Counted from the first letter of the stretch, positions 7,670 to 14,057 are shown. The stretch is 36,264 nucleotides of DNA from Clostridia bacterium (GCA_021153265.1 JAGKTU010000010.1:1-36264); one strand, 5' to 3'. Translations and numbers: made by a program. Notes: a model not told the origin generated them from the sequence alone.

Positions 7670-7846
7670 TTATTCCCACGGCCTGTCCCCCTTTCTGATG
7701 GTCACATCATCCCGGGTCTTGTAGCACAGGAGACGAATGACGTTTTCATCCTGGGTTCCTGCTCTTACGCCGTAGCTTTTCGGATCCATGCCGTTTTCCC
7801 GGATGATCTTCTTTTCTCGTTCATCAGGTACCCGGATATTAGGCAT
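7670..7846 (-). CDS. Hypothetical early protein (58 aa)
   Basis: A 58-residue frame beginning MPNIRVPDEREKKIIREN, ending KGDRPWE. It is charged, and GMDPKSYGVRAG and ENVIRLLCYKTRDD look like conserved phage small-protein text. The ATG overlaps the end of the upstream membrane-protein gene by 8 bp; GGAG lies about 11 bases upstream. A further 23-residue GTG frame follows with AAGGGGG upstream and is not called separately. Function unknown. Confidence 0.6.
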   Translation of the reverse strand: MPNIRVPDEREKKIIRENGMDPKSYGVRAGTQDENVIRLLCYKTRDDVTIRKGDRPWE

Positions 7847-8240
7847 TGCACCGTTCTCTCCTTTCGCTTTCGATATGATTGCTGACCCGGCAGACCGCAG
7901 CCACCAAGCAACCTACGATTGCACCGATAGCCACCAGCTGGCCGAAGCGGTAAGTGCAGTACACCAGGAGGGCGGTTACGATCAGGCTCATGCAATCCTT
8001 GACCGTGTACCACCGCCGCCGGGACCTCTTCGCGGCCTCCTGGCCGGACTTGCGCTGCTGCATCTCTTCGGTGCGCAGTTTGGCAGCGGCATCCCGCTTC
8101 TGGTCCTCCCAAGCCTTGTCCCGGTTGGAGAACATCTTCTCCGTCTGGGCATCTGCCATAGCATTCTCGTCGGCGTGGAAGGTCTTCACCGTGTCACCCG
8201 TGACCTTTGCCACATACACGCCGTTTTCAGGTTTCTTCAT
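7839..8240 (-). CDS. Small membrane protein with charged N-terminal domain
   Basis: A 133-residue protein. Residues 1-80 are hydrophilic and highly charged (a likely helical cytoplasmic part, AAAKLRTEEMQQRKSGQEA). Residues about 83-120 contain two closely spaced hydrophobic segments (CMSLIVTALLVYC and LVAIGAIVGCLVAAV). Start ATG follows AGGAGG by 5 bases. It lies directly after the tRNA-like element at 8270-8339. No family recognised; an early membrane-acting or exclusion role is possible, not shown. Confidence 0.65.
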   Translation of the reverse strand: MKKPENGVYVAKVTGDTVKTFHADENAMADAQTEKMFSNRDKAWEDQKRDAAAKLRTEEMQQRKSGQEAAKRSRRRWYTVKDCMSLIVTALLVYCTYRFGQLVAIGAIVGCLVAAVCRVSNHIESERRERCNA

Positions 8241-8269
8241 GGGATCCTCCTTTTTATTTCTTTGAAGTA

Positions 8270-8339
8270 TGGCGGGACAGGCCGGGATCGAACCGGCATT
8301 CCCCCACCGACTGGCAGGGCGCTCCAACTGCGCTGTCCC
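8270..8339 (-). ncRNA. tRNA-like element 1, degenerate
   Basis: A 70-nt element with a perfect 7-bp acceptor stem (GGGACAG with CTGTCCC), discriminator G, encoded CCA, and a perfect T-arm (GCCGG, loop TTCGATC, CCGGC). Only 35 bases lie between acceptor and T-stem, against about 41 in an ordinary tRNA. The D-region keeps CAGTTGG text but has lost bases, and the anticodon arm pairs imperfectly (a G-G mismatch in the best 7-base-loop fold, or a 4-base loop). It is unlikely to decode. A GC hairpin (CCCGGCC/GGCCGGG, 8346-8364) lies just upstream. Confidence 0.6.
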
Positions 8340-8466
8340 GTATTACCCGGCCACGGGGGCCGGGCTGCAATTTGCAATAAGCGAGGGATTTCCTCCTTAT
8401 TTATTTTGGCTATGTAAAAATATAGGTATGGTGTATTTCGTTAATCAGCTGGGCAGGATTCTATCG

Positions 8467-8622
8467 CTACTGGAACCCGCTGGTGTACCAGGGAATGCGG
8501 TCAATTCTGATGAGATGCGGGCGGGTGCATAAGATATCCCGACACATAGTTTTTGGTGTTTCTTCCGCCGCATCTTCAGTATCAACCGCCGCGTCATAGG
8601 CTTCTTCAGAATCACTGTACAT
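8467..8622 (-). CDS. Small acidic hypothetical protein (51 aa)
   Basis: Starts MYSDSEEAYDAAVDTEDA from an ATG with AGGAGG 6 bases upstream. The first half is strongly acidic; the second half (MCRDILCTRPHLIRIDRI) carries two cysteines and is basic. It lies between tRNA-like elements 2 and 1. No family recognised. The ribosome binding site is the main support. Confidence 0.55.
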   Translation of the reverse strand: MYSDSEEAYDAAVDTEDAAEETPKTMCRDILCTRPHLIRIDRIPWYTSGFQ

Positions 8623-8671
8623 ACCATTCCTCCTTTCCTTCGGGATGGGTGAGAAAATATGGCCTTTCGGC

Positions 8672-8747
8672 TGGTGGGGCGAGGATGGATCGAACATCCT
8701 TATGCTGGAGAGAAAGGATGAAATCTCCAGCGCAAACCAGCCGCCCC
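8672..8747 (-). ncRNA. tRNA-like element 2, lacking a D-arm
   Basis: A 76-nt element. The acceptor stem is 7 bp (GGGGCGG with TCGCCCC, one G-U), discriminator A, encoded CCA, and the T-arm is perfect (GGATG, TTCGATC, CATCC). In place of D- and anticodon arms is one 7-bp hairpin (CTGGAGA/TCTCCAG) with a 12-base loop. That loop contains CATCCTT, the exact complement of the AAGGATG at the start of the T-arm, so an alternative fold is possible. Not an ordinary tRNA. Confidence 0.55.
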
Positions 8748-8753
8748 GTATGG

Positions 8754-8782
8754 AGTGCCGGGCGCGTCCACTTCCCGGCACT
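8754..8782 (-). ncRNA. Nine-bp hairpin ending in a CCA-like tail
   Basis: Perfect 9-bp stem AGTGCCGGG/CCCGGCACT with an 11-base loop, followed on the minus strand by CCA. It resembles a bare acceptor minihelix and lies 6 bases before the 5' end of tRNA-like element 2. It may be a remnant of a fourth tRNA-like element or simply a processing hairpin. Confidence 0.35.
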
Positions 8783-8849
8783 GCGGCCTTTCCCGCCGTC
8801 AGCGAAAACTACAAGGGGGTATTCGTTTGCGGCGGCACCGCTCCGCCGC

Positions 8850-8925
8850 TGGAGGGCAGGGCCGGATTCGAACCGGCTTCCTCCCGCTGTGCCTGCGGGT
8901 GTGCTTCCGAAAGCACCTCCTGCCC
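8850..8925 (-). ncRNA. tRNA-like element 3, full cloverleaf with non-canonical D and anticodon arms
   Basis: A 76-nt element with standard tRNA geometry: 7-bp acceptor (GGGCAGG/CCTGCCC), discriminator T, CCA; T-arm GCCGG-TTCGAAT-CCGGC; anticodon-arm position CCCGC-AGGCACA-GCGGG with a 7-base loop. The D-arm position is a 6-bp hairpin with a TCGG loop, lacking the G18-G19 and A14 features. U8 is A and U33 is G. A literal anticodon would be GCA (Cys), but the missing U33 argues against decoding. A 7-bp GC hairpin (8829-8849) abuts the CCA. Confidence 0.6.
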
Positions 8926-8969
8926 GTGTCGCCGCCACCGATGGGCGGCGGGTGACAAACGTTTGGGAA

Positions 8970-9191
8970 TTAAGCCGAGCCGCAAGCCAGCCGCTTCTTT
9001 CTTTCGGCAAGCCACGCCTGATAGCGTTCTTCCTCCCCGGGTATGGCAAAGCAGTTTCTGGTGACCTCCAGAGCAAACCTTGCCAGCTCGCCCCGCTGGT
9101 ACTCGGGTATTTCACCGAGATCGATCTTGATGTCCACATCCCCCACAGGGTGGAACACGGGATCGTTTTTAGAATTCTTTTTCCGGCTCAT
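8970..9191 (-). CDS. Conserved-looking early phage protein (73 aa)
   Basis: Begins MSRKKNSKNDPVFHP from an ATG with AAGGAGA 6 bases upstream; two residues of note are the WLAERKK C-terminus and the KIDLGEIPEYQRGELARF core, which I have the impression of having seen in small proteins from clostridial phages. Mostly helical and charged. Function unknown. It precedes the tRNA-like block in the operon. Confidence 0.65.
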   Translation of the reverse strand: MSRKKNSKNDPVFHPVGDVDIKIDLGEIPEYQRGELARFALEVTRNCFAIPGEEERYQAWLAERKKRLACGSA

Positions 9192-9257
9192 AGCTTCTCT
9201 CCTTTCCATTTCATTGTGTAGATAAATTCATTATCATCGGATTAAATTTGTCATTTC

Positions 9258-9286
9258 TTGTCAATCGCTTTCAAACTCCCTATAAT
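9258..9286 (+). promoter_or_regulatory. Strong plus-strand promoter of the moron unit
   Basis: TTGTCA, 17-base spacer, perfect TATAAT, in a locally A/T-rich stretch. It drives the frame at 9337-9663 against the direction of the early operon. Confidence 0.75.
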
Positions 9287-9336
9287 GCATACACAGGCTG
9301 CTGCAACAGCCCAGTACGCAGAAAGGAGGGTTACAA

Positions 9337-9663
9337 GTGGCAAAGATTACATTTGACGGTTTAGAAGAAGTGTCCAACGCTCTGGAGCAGCTCTAACAAA
9401 AAGCCGAGGAAATGTGTAATGGAGCAGAAGTTTCTTTCGGTGAACTATTTACCGAGTCCTTTATGGTTGAATTTACAGACTTTTTATCTATCGATGATCT
9501 GTTCGAAGCTGGCGGCTTCCGTGTAGATTCTAACGAAGATCTTGACGCAATTCCCGAAGACGTACTCAACGCTCACATTTCTAAAGTCACAAGATTTGAC
9601 TCTTTCCAAGCCATGCTCAACGAAGCAGGAGCGCAATATGTCCTGCGACAGTTAGGTTTCTAA
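9337..9663 (+). pseudogene. Moron gene interrupted by one in-frame TAA
   Basis: A GTG with AAGGAGGG upstream opens a frame (MAKITFDGLEEVSNALEQL) that meets TAA at 9394-9396 and then continues in the same frame for 88 more codons (QKAEEMCNGAEVSFGELF to VLRQLGF). Both parts read as one acidic helical protein of about 108 residues with text such as DLFEAGGFRVDSNEDLDAIPED. An ATG at 9412 could restart translation but lacks a clear ribosome binding site. It is most likely a nonsense mutation; read-through, a sequencing error or stop recoding are alternatives. Own promoter and terminator, opposite orientation: moron architecture. Function not recognised. Confidence 0.6.
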
Positions 9664-9672
9664 CTGTTTTTC
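9649..9672 (+). terminator. Terminator overlapping the moron stop codon
   Basis: Perfect 7-bp stem CAGTTAG/CTAACTG with a GTTT loop followed by TTTTTCT. The gene's TAA is inside the stem. It closes the monocistronic unit begun at 9258. Confidence 0.75.
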
Positions 9673-9804
9673 TCCCCTAAGCGAATCGATAATGCTGGAC
9701 GCTTCTCGTAAAAGTTCCACCAGTCGGTTCGCTTTTTCCATTGCTTCATCCAGGCCGGGGGTTTCTACCTCGATAAGCAGCTTGGGCTTGGTTTCTCGTT
9801 CCAT
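9652..9804 (-). CDS. Small helical early protein (50 aa)
   Basis: Begins MERETKPKLLIEVETPGLDEA and continues as an amphipathic helix (MEKANRLVELLREASSI). GGGAGG lies 7 bases before the ATG. The LIEV-TPGLDEA-KANRLVELL pattern looks like that of small proteins common in Firmicutes phages. It converges on the moron gene and overlaps its end by 12 bp. Function unknown; a coiled-coil adaptor is possible. Confidence 0.65.
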   Translation of the reverse strand: MERETKPKLLIEVETPGLDEAMEKANRLVELLREASSIIDSLRGEKQLET

Positions 9805-9920
9805 ATTCTCACCCTCCCTTTTCGGCCATGCCCCGAGATTAAACGTTTTTGTTCGATCGTAAGGCCATTAATTACATGCCTCTTCAGATTCCAGTGACCA
9901 CGCTTTGAGCGATTTCCCAT
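9765..9920 (-). CDS. Small basic early protein (51 aa)
   Basis: Begins MGNRSKRGHWNLKRH and contains VINGLTIEQKRLI. It starts 17 bp after the Cro-like gene with GGGGGGTGAG just before the ATG, and overlaps the start of the next small gene. Strongly basic; possibly nucleic-acid binding. Not recognised. Confidence 0.5.
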   Translation of the reverse strand: MGNRSKRGHWNLKRHVINGLTIEQKRLISGHGRKGRVRIWNEKPSPSCLSR

Positions 9921-9937
9921 GCTCTCACCCCCCTGTT

Positions 9938-10144
9938 TTAGGATGCGGATGCATCCGACGTTCCATCAACCAGGCTGTCTACTGTAACACCAAAGAATTT
10001 TGCGACAGCCCTTACCTTGTCAACGCTAGGAGAAGATAATTTCCAGTTTCTGATTGTTGCATTTCCCAATCCGACTTCTCTCTCCAGCCTTGCGACACTG
10101 ATATTCCTTTCCTTGCACAAGGTAACGATATTTTCGTAAAGCAA
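9938..10144 (-). CDS. Cro-like XRE-family HTH protein
   Basis: A 68-residue helix-turn-helix protein: ISVARLEREVGLGNATIRNW forms the HTH, with SPSVDKVRAVAKFFGVTVDSL following, as in XRE/Cro proteins. It is the first gene of the minus-strand early operon, about 150 bp downstream of the leftward promoter at 10295-10323, and faces the CI-like gene. Such proteins repress the lysogeny promoter during lytic growth. Reading by position and fold, Cro is the natural call; an excisionase-like role is less likely. Confidence 0.8.
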   Translation of the reverse strand: MLYENIVTLCKERNISVARLEREVGLGNATIRNWKLSSPSVDKVRAVAKFFGVTVDSLVDGTSDASAS

Positions 10145-10193
10145 GCACTCCCCTCCTTTGCGTAGATTGGCTTAGAAAATTCCTAAATACCTA

Positions 10194-10222
10194 TTGACTT
10201 TTCTTAGAGAATATTCTAAAAT
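10194..10222 (+). promoter_or_regulatory. Rightward promoter for the CI-like operon
   Basis: TTGACT, 17-base spacer, TAAAAT. An operator lies across the spacer and -10 (10204-10219). The first gene starts 145 bp downstream, so the leader runs through three more operators and the opposing promoter. Confidence 0.65.
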
Positions 10223-10294
10223 ACAGGTGTCAGCTAATTCTAAAAAATCCCAAGGTCTTATTCGGAATTTAGGATATTTCCTAAGCACATCCCC

Positions 10295-10323
10295 ATTGTA
10301 TAGGATTTATTCTAATTTGTCAA
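10295..10323 (-). promoter_or_regulatory. Leftward early promoter for the Cro-like operon
   Basis: TTGACA, 17-base spacer, TACAAT: a near-consensus promoter with the 10300-10315 operator filling the spacer. It points at the rightward promoter about 75 bp away, so the two are face to face. Confidence 0.8.
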
Positions 10324-10366
10324 TAGTCTTTTTAGGATTTTTTCTAAAATTGAATGGGGGATCTTT

Positions 10367-10732
10367 ATGTTCAACAGCGTCCAGTACGTTAGGGACATCT
10401 GCAAACAGAGAAAAATACCAATTTCCCAGCTTGAAAAAGAGTGCGGTTTCTCAAACGGATATCTGAATCCAAAGAAAATGGCGAAAATACCATATGACCG
10501 TGCCCAAATCATAGCTGAATACCTTGGCATATCCGCAAATCTAATTATGACAGGCGAAGAAACAGAAAAAGCGCCCGCCGAAACCGGCAAGCGCACAGAA
10601 CGAAATGACGTACTTGATGATATTGACATCGCATTTTATGGCGAGTTCAAGGCATTAAGCGATGACCAAAAAGCCACTATCCGCGACATGGTATTAGTCA
10701 TGCGGAAGAGAAGGGCGCAGAGCAATAAATAG
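10367..10732 (+). CDS. CI-type phage repressor, XRE family
   Basis: A 121-residue protein. The N-terminal HTH covers about residues 10-60 (ISQLEKECGFSNGYLN, then IAEYLGISANLIM). The remainder is a short charged C-terminal part (ENDVLDDIDIAFYGEFKALSDDQKATIRDMVL) without the S24 peptidase domain. Repressors of this short type are typically inactivated by a partner ImmA metalloprotease, whose gene is 9 bp downstream. It faces the operator cluster. Ribosome binding site TGGGGGATC precedes the ATG. Confidence 0.85.
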   Translation: MFNSVQYVRDICKQRKIPISQLEKECGFSNGYLNPKKMAKIPYDRAQIIAEYLGISANLIMTGEETEKAPAETGKRTERNDVLDDIDIAFYGEFKALSDDQKATIRDMVLVMRKRRAQSNK

Positions 10733-10741
10733 GAGACCACA

Positions 10742-11170
10742 GTGTTTGAGCTATCAAATTTTTATTCTCATTGCAGGCGTAATGACATAGATATTATCCC
10801 TTTTCCCGGAGCTCCCAGTCAGGGGGTTACAGTACGAGACGGGAACTATTACGCAATCTTTTTAGATTTCTCGAAGATCAGTTCAACCAGAATGTTGAAA
10901 GGAACTTGCTATCACGAGATCGGCCACGCCGCCACTGGTGCACTTCACAAAGTAGATAGCCCCTACGAAACAGTGGAGCGTAGCGAATACCGTGCAAACC
11001 GATGGTCGGCGGAAACATTTCTTCCCGCGGAGGATTTTAAAGAAGCTTTTGCAGCAGGATACACCGAATTGTGGCAGTTGGCAGAGTATTTCGATCTTCC
11101 TGAAGCCGATGTTTTCAAGGCATATTGCTATTGGACGGAAAGCAGAGGGGTCAACTTCAATCAGATGTAG
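10742..11170 (+). CDS. ImmA/IrrE-family metallopeptidase
   Basis: A 142-residue protein with the zinc motif HEIGH at about residues 59-63 and a downstream ERSEYRANRWSAETFLP segment giving the third ligand, as in ImmA of ICEBs1. The family cleaves or inactivates the paired phage repressor on DNA damage or other cues. GTG start after AGGAG; 9 bp after the repressor gene, so co-transcribed. Length is typical for the family. Confidence 0.85.
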   Translation: MFELSNFYSHCRRNDIDIIPFPGAPSQGVTVRDGNYYAIFLDFSKISSTRMLKGTCYHEIGHAATGALHKVDSPYETVERSEYRANRWSAETFLPAEDFKEAFAAGYTELWQLAEYFDLPEADVFKAYCYWTESRGVNFNQM

Positions 11171-11185
11171 AAGGAGGGAATCAAC

Positions 11186-12184
11186 ATGGCCCGCGATATT
11201 GTACCAGCTAACCAAGGCGTGATAATCAGTGATGGCGCACCTGTCGCAGAAACCTTCCGCGTCGGCAGTGTTCAAAATTATACAAGCAGTCTCAAAAAAC
11301 TGGCCCAGGCAAACCCAGACTGGAACCTATCCCCTGCGGAGATTATTACCGCAGGCAAAGCCGGGCAGAAAATTTATAAGATCAAATTCTTAAATAGCCC
11401 GGTAAAATTTTCGTCTGTGCCGGAAGTTTCTGACCAGACTTATTTGACTATCGCCGGAGAAATCGTCGGTATCCTCAGCCCGGAGGATACCGCCCGGATC
11501 AAAACCATATTCAGCAGCTTTGACACCCAGCGCGTATCCTGTATGCTCCGGGGCGGCTTGTACAAAATCGTGGACAGCCACGGCAATGTAGAGACCCAGC
11601 AGCAGGGTTTTTCCGTTTCTCTGAAAATCACCTATGCGCCCAAGGATACCCGGGCAGCCCCTGTCCAAAGTCAGGCCATCAGCACACCCAGAAGTTCCTC
11701 TTCCCGCCACCCGGACCGCCCCCGGGCTTCCTCGCGTACCTCCGCCACCAGGGCCGCAAAAGCAAAAAAGCCATTCTACAAACGCTGGTGGTTCTGGACG
11801 GTCATCGCCCTTCTTATTCTTGGATCGTTTGGCAGTAAGGAAGAAGTCGCTACACCCACCACGGTCCCTACTGTAATCGCGGAGCCTTCCGAAATACCTA
11901 CCATTGCTACGGAAGAATATATACCGCCAGTATCTACCACCCCATCCACCGCCGTTCCCGGCGTTCCCACCGATCCTCCTGTCGTTCCCACCGCCGTTCC
12001 GCCCACCACGGAAGCAGAAAAACAAGAAACCACCTACATACTGAATACCAGCTCCCATAAATTCCACTATACTTGGTGCAGTAGTGCCGATGATATAAAA
12101 GAAAAGAATAAGAGTTCCTATACTGGCACCCGAGAAGAGGTCATCGCCAAAGGATACGAACCCTGCGGTAGGTGCCACCCATAA
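11186..12184 (+). CDS. Membrane-anchored protein with extracellular Cys/His zinc-type domain
   Basis: A 332-residue protein. Residues 1-150 are soluble with mixed alpha/beta text (LSPAEIITAGKAGQKIYKI); residues 150-195 are Ser/Arg/Pro-rich; a single transmembrane helix follows (about 200-215, WFWTVIALLILGSF), then a Pro/Thr/Val-rich extracellular linker. The C-terminal 45 residues (YILNTSSHKFHYTWC, ending EPCGRCHP) match a small domain found on many secreted Firmicutes proteins and nucleases, with Cys and His spaced for metal binding. Expressed with the repressor and ImmA genes, it is probably made in the lysogen. A surface or exclusion role is inference. Strong AAGGAGGG ribosome binding site. 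Confidence 0.6.
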   Translation: MARDIVPANQGVIISDGAPVAETFRVGSVQNYTSSLKKLAQANPDWNLSPAEIITAGKAGQKIYKIKFLNSPVKFSSVPEVSDQTYLTIAGEIVGILSPEDTARIKTIFSSFDTQRVSCMLRGGLYKIVDSHGNVETQQQGFSVSLKITYAPKDTRAAPVQSQAISTPRSSSSRHPDRPRASSRTSATRAAKAKKPFYKRWWFWTVIALLILGSFGSKEEVATPTTVPTVIAEPSEIPTIATEEYIPPVSTTPSTAVPGVPTDPPVVPTAVPPTTEAEKQETTYILNTSSHKFHYTWCSSADDIKEKNKSSYTGTREEVIAKGYEPCGRCHP

Positions 12185-12191
12185 AACATCC

Positions 12192-12274
12192 CCTCCCAGA
12201 GCAGCAACTCTGAGGAGGCATCCCCAAACGTTTGTTAAAAAGAAAACCGCCCAGGAGCGGCAACTCCCAGGCGG
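12192..12274 (-). terminator. Tandem hairpins; the second is an intrinsic terminator on the minus strand
   Basis: Two related hairpins, each with a six-base loop and shared CCCAG...GCAACTC text: 12192-12218 and 12247-12274. On the minus strand the second is followed by TTTTCTTTTT, a good terminator against antisense transcription. On the plus strand neither has a T-run, so the repressor operon may read into the integrase gene. A short GGGCA/TGCCC hairpin followed by TTTT lies at 12306-12322. Confidence 0.55.
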
Positions 12275-12351
12275 CAAATACAGAACATTCCCACGATCAT
12301 CATAGGGGCAGTCTGCCCTTTTAGGGTATCACACCCGGAAAGGAAAGTCAA

Positions 12352-13971
12352 ATGAAAAAGAATACGCCCCTTCCCTCCGCAATTGGCGTTATCTATGCCC
12401 GGTACAGCTCCCACAATCAGAAAGAGGAAAGCATCGAGCAGCAGGTGGAGGAGTGCATGGCGTTCGCCCTTGCAAACAACATCCAGATTGTCGAGGTCTA
12501 TGCAGACAAGGCCATCAGCGGTAAAACCGATAAGCGCTCCAATTTCCAGCGGATGATGCGGGATGCGGAAAAACAGAAATTTACCGCCGTCGTTGCCTAT
12601 AAGTCAAACCGGATCGCCCGGAATATGCTGAATGCTTTGACCTACGAAAGCAAACTGGAATCCTTCGGCATCCGAACCCTCTACGCCAAGGAGGAATTTG
12701 GAAACACCGCTGCCGGGCGCTTCGCTCTGCGGACCATGATGAACGTCAACCAGTTCTACTCAGAGAATATGGCGGAGGATATCAGGCGCGGCATGGCTGA
12801 CAACGCGGCTGATTGCAAGGTCAACGGTAGGCTTCCCCTGGGTTATAAGAATGTGGACGGTTACTACGCCATCGATGAACCGAACGCCGCCATCGTCCGG
12901 GAGATCTTCGAGCGGTTTCTGTCAAAGGAGACCTTCGCCAGTATCGCCATGGATCTGAACCAGCGCGGCATCAAAACCGGCTATGGCAACCTGTGGAACA
13001 AGGGCAGCTTTCACAGGCTCCTGAAAAACGACAACTACATCGGTACCTATCACCATTCGGGCATCGTCAAGGAAAACGGTATCCCAGCCATCGTCACCAA
13101 GGAGGTGTTTTACGCTGTGCAAAACGAGCTGAAGGAAAATAAGGGTCTCAAAGGCAGGAAGCGGGAAAACAGCGACTACCTGCTTACCGGAAAACTGAAG
13201 TGCGGAAATTGTGGTTCCTTCATGGTCGGCATTTCCGGGACCAGCAAGACCGGATCCACGCACTACTATTATACCTGCAACGACCGCCGTGTCGGCGGCA
13301 GTTGCCGGAAGAAAAACGTTCGGCGCGACTGGCTGGAGCAGCGCATCGCGGAACTCACCCGGGACTGCATTCTGCAACGTGACGTTATCGAATGGATCGC
13401 CGACAATGCAGTAGAATTTCAAAAGCAGGCCCGGAGGACCGTCGAGGTCACCACCATGGAGAACAGTCTGGCAGAAGCCAGGAAGGCATCCAAAAATATC
13501 ATGTCAGCCATTGAACAGGGCGTCATTACCGCCACCACAAAGTCCCGCCTTATGGAACTTGAGGTGCAGATCGCCGATCTGGAACGCTCGCTTGCAATTT
13601 CCCGGAGCATGAATGACCTGGTAGACAGAGACCGCATCGTCTACGCACTGGAAAAGCTTCAAACCGGGGATGTCGCGGACAAATCCTACCAAGAGAAGCT
13701 GATAAACACTTTTGTAAAAATGGTCTATCTTTGGGATGATAAGATCCGAATCGACTACTATTACGCAGGTAAAAAGAATTCTGTGACATACAATATGTCT
13801 TCTGATGATGAGGCAGAATATGCCCTCAATGAATGTCCGAAGTGTTCGTATAGTGTCCCCTCAGCTCCACCAAAGGAGAGCTGTACGAACTCAGATGCAG
13901 TTATTTACTTGACTGCAGATGGGTTCGTACTCCTCGCTCCTCTTGATTTTACAATCTCAGCCACAAGATAA
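12352..13971 (+). CDS. int: Large serine recombinase (phage integrase)
   Basis: A 539-residue protein. The resolvase domain begins VIYARYSSHNQ with the likely nucleophile Ser19; the recombinase domain follows (NGRLPLGYKNVDG, about 165-260); a zinc ribbon begins near residue 283 (KCGNC) with two later cysteines; then a coiled-coil (EVTTMENSLAEARKASKN) and LITTFVK-like closing region. It catalyses attP x attB recombination by double-strand cleavage. The last 30 or so codons do not look conserved and contain the 48-bp dyad proposed as attP, so integration would replace the end of the protein with host-encoded residues. Confidence 0.9.
   Translation: MKKNTPLPSAIGVIYARYSSHNQKEESIEQQVEECMAFALANNIQIVEVYADKAISGKTDKRSNFQRMMRDAEKQKFTAVVAYKSNRIARNMLNALTYESKLESFGIRTLYAKEEFGNTAAGRFALRTMMNVNQFYSENMAEDIRRGMADNAADCKVNGRLPLGYKNVDGYYAIDEPNAAIVREIFERFLSKETFASIAMDLNQRGIKTGYGNLWNKGSFHRLLKNDNYIGTYHHSGIVKENGIPAIVTKEVFYAVQNELKENKGLKGRKRENSDYLLTGKLKCGNCGSFMVGISGTSKTGSTHYYYTCNDRRVGGSCRKKNVRRDWLEQRIAELTRDCILQRDVIEWIADNAVEFQKQARRTVEVTTMENSLAEARKASKNIMSAIEQGVITATTKSRLMELEVQIADLERSLAISRSMNDLVDRDRIVYALEKLQTGDVADKSYQEKLINTFVKMVYLWDDKIRIDYYYAGKKNSVTYNMSSDDEAEYALNECPKCSYSVPSAPPKESCTNSDAVIYLTADGFVLLAPLDFTISATR
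13883..13930. other. attP: Candidate attP inside the 3' end of the integrase gene
   Basis: A 48-bp dyad with exactly mirrored arms: GTACGAAC, 5 bases, TGCAGT, a 10-base centre, ACTGCA, 5 bases, GTTCGTAC. Length and arm geometry match large-serine-integrase attP sites (about 50 bp, imperfect inverted repeats). The centre falls at 13906-13907. No host sequence is present to confirm the crossover dinucleotide. Confidence 0.65.
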
Positions 13972-13984
13972 TTTAACAAGAACG

Positions 13985-14028
13985 CAAAAAATCCCCGCTT
14001 CCGGAGTAATTTTCAGGAGCGGGGATTT
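13985..14028. terminator. Terminator, left copy of the pair flanking the cargo cassette
   Basis: ATCCCCGCT pairs with AGCGGGGAT around a 14-17-base loop. The minus-strand tail is TTTTTTGCG, strong; the plus tail is TTTGTC, weaker. About 41 bases match the terminator at 16701-16742 with only four or so differences. Confidence 0.75.
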
Positions 14029-14057
14029 GTCTGCAAATCTTTTGTGTTACACATAGA

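Larger units (their letters stand above)
10172..10347. promoter_or_regulatory. Lysogeny-switch operator cluster (five sites)
   Basis: Five near-palindromic sites of the form TTAGGA-N4-TTCTAA lie at 10172-10186, 10204-10219, 10269-10284, 10300-10315 and 10332-10347. The best is TTAGGATATTTCCTAA. Spacing from start to start is 32, 65, 31 and 32 bp, about three helical turns apart from one six-turn gap, which suits cooperative repressor binding. Two of them overlap the promoters described next. Confidence 0.85.

Noticed and set aside
8270..8925. Calling the three elements functional tRNAs
   Set aside because: Acceptor and T-arms are perfect, but the D-arms and anticodon loops lack the conserved bases, and element 1 is too short. 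Listed as tRNA-like RNAs.
11186..12184. Toxin-antitoxin interpretation of the genes beside the repressor
   Set aside because: The HEIGH protein and repressor fit an ImmA/ImmR pair, and the membrane protein shows no toxin fold.
12306..12322. GGGCA-GTC-TGCCC hairpin as attP
   Set aside because: Too short (13 bp) for a serine-integrase site; the 48-bp dyad at 13883-13930 fits far better.
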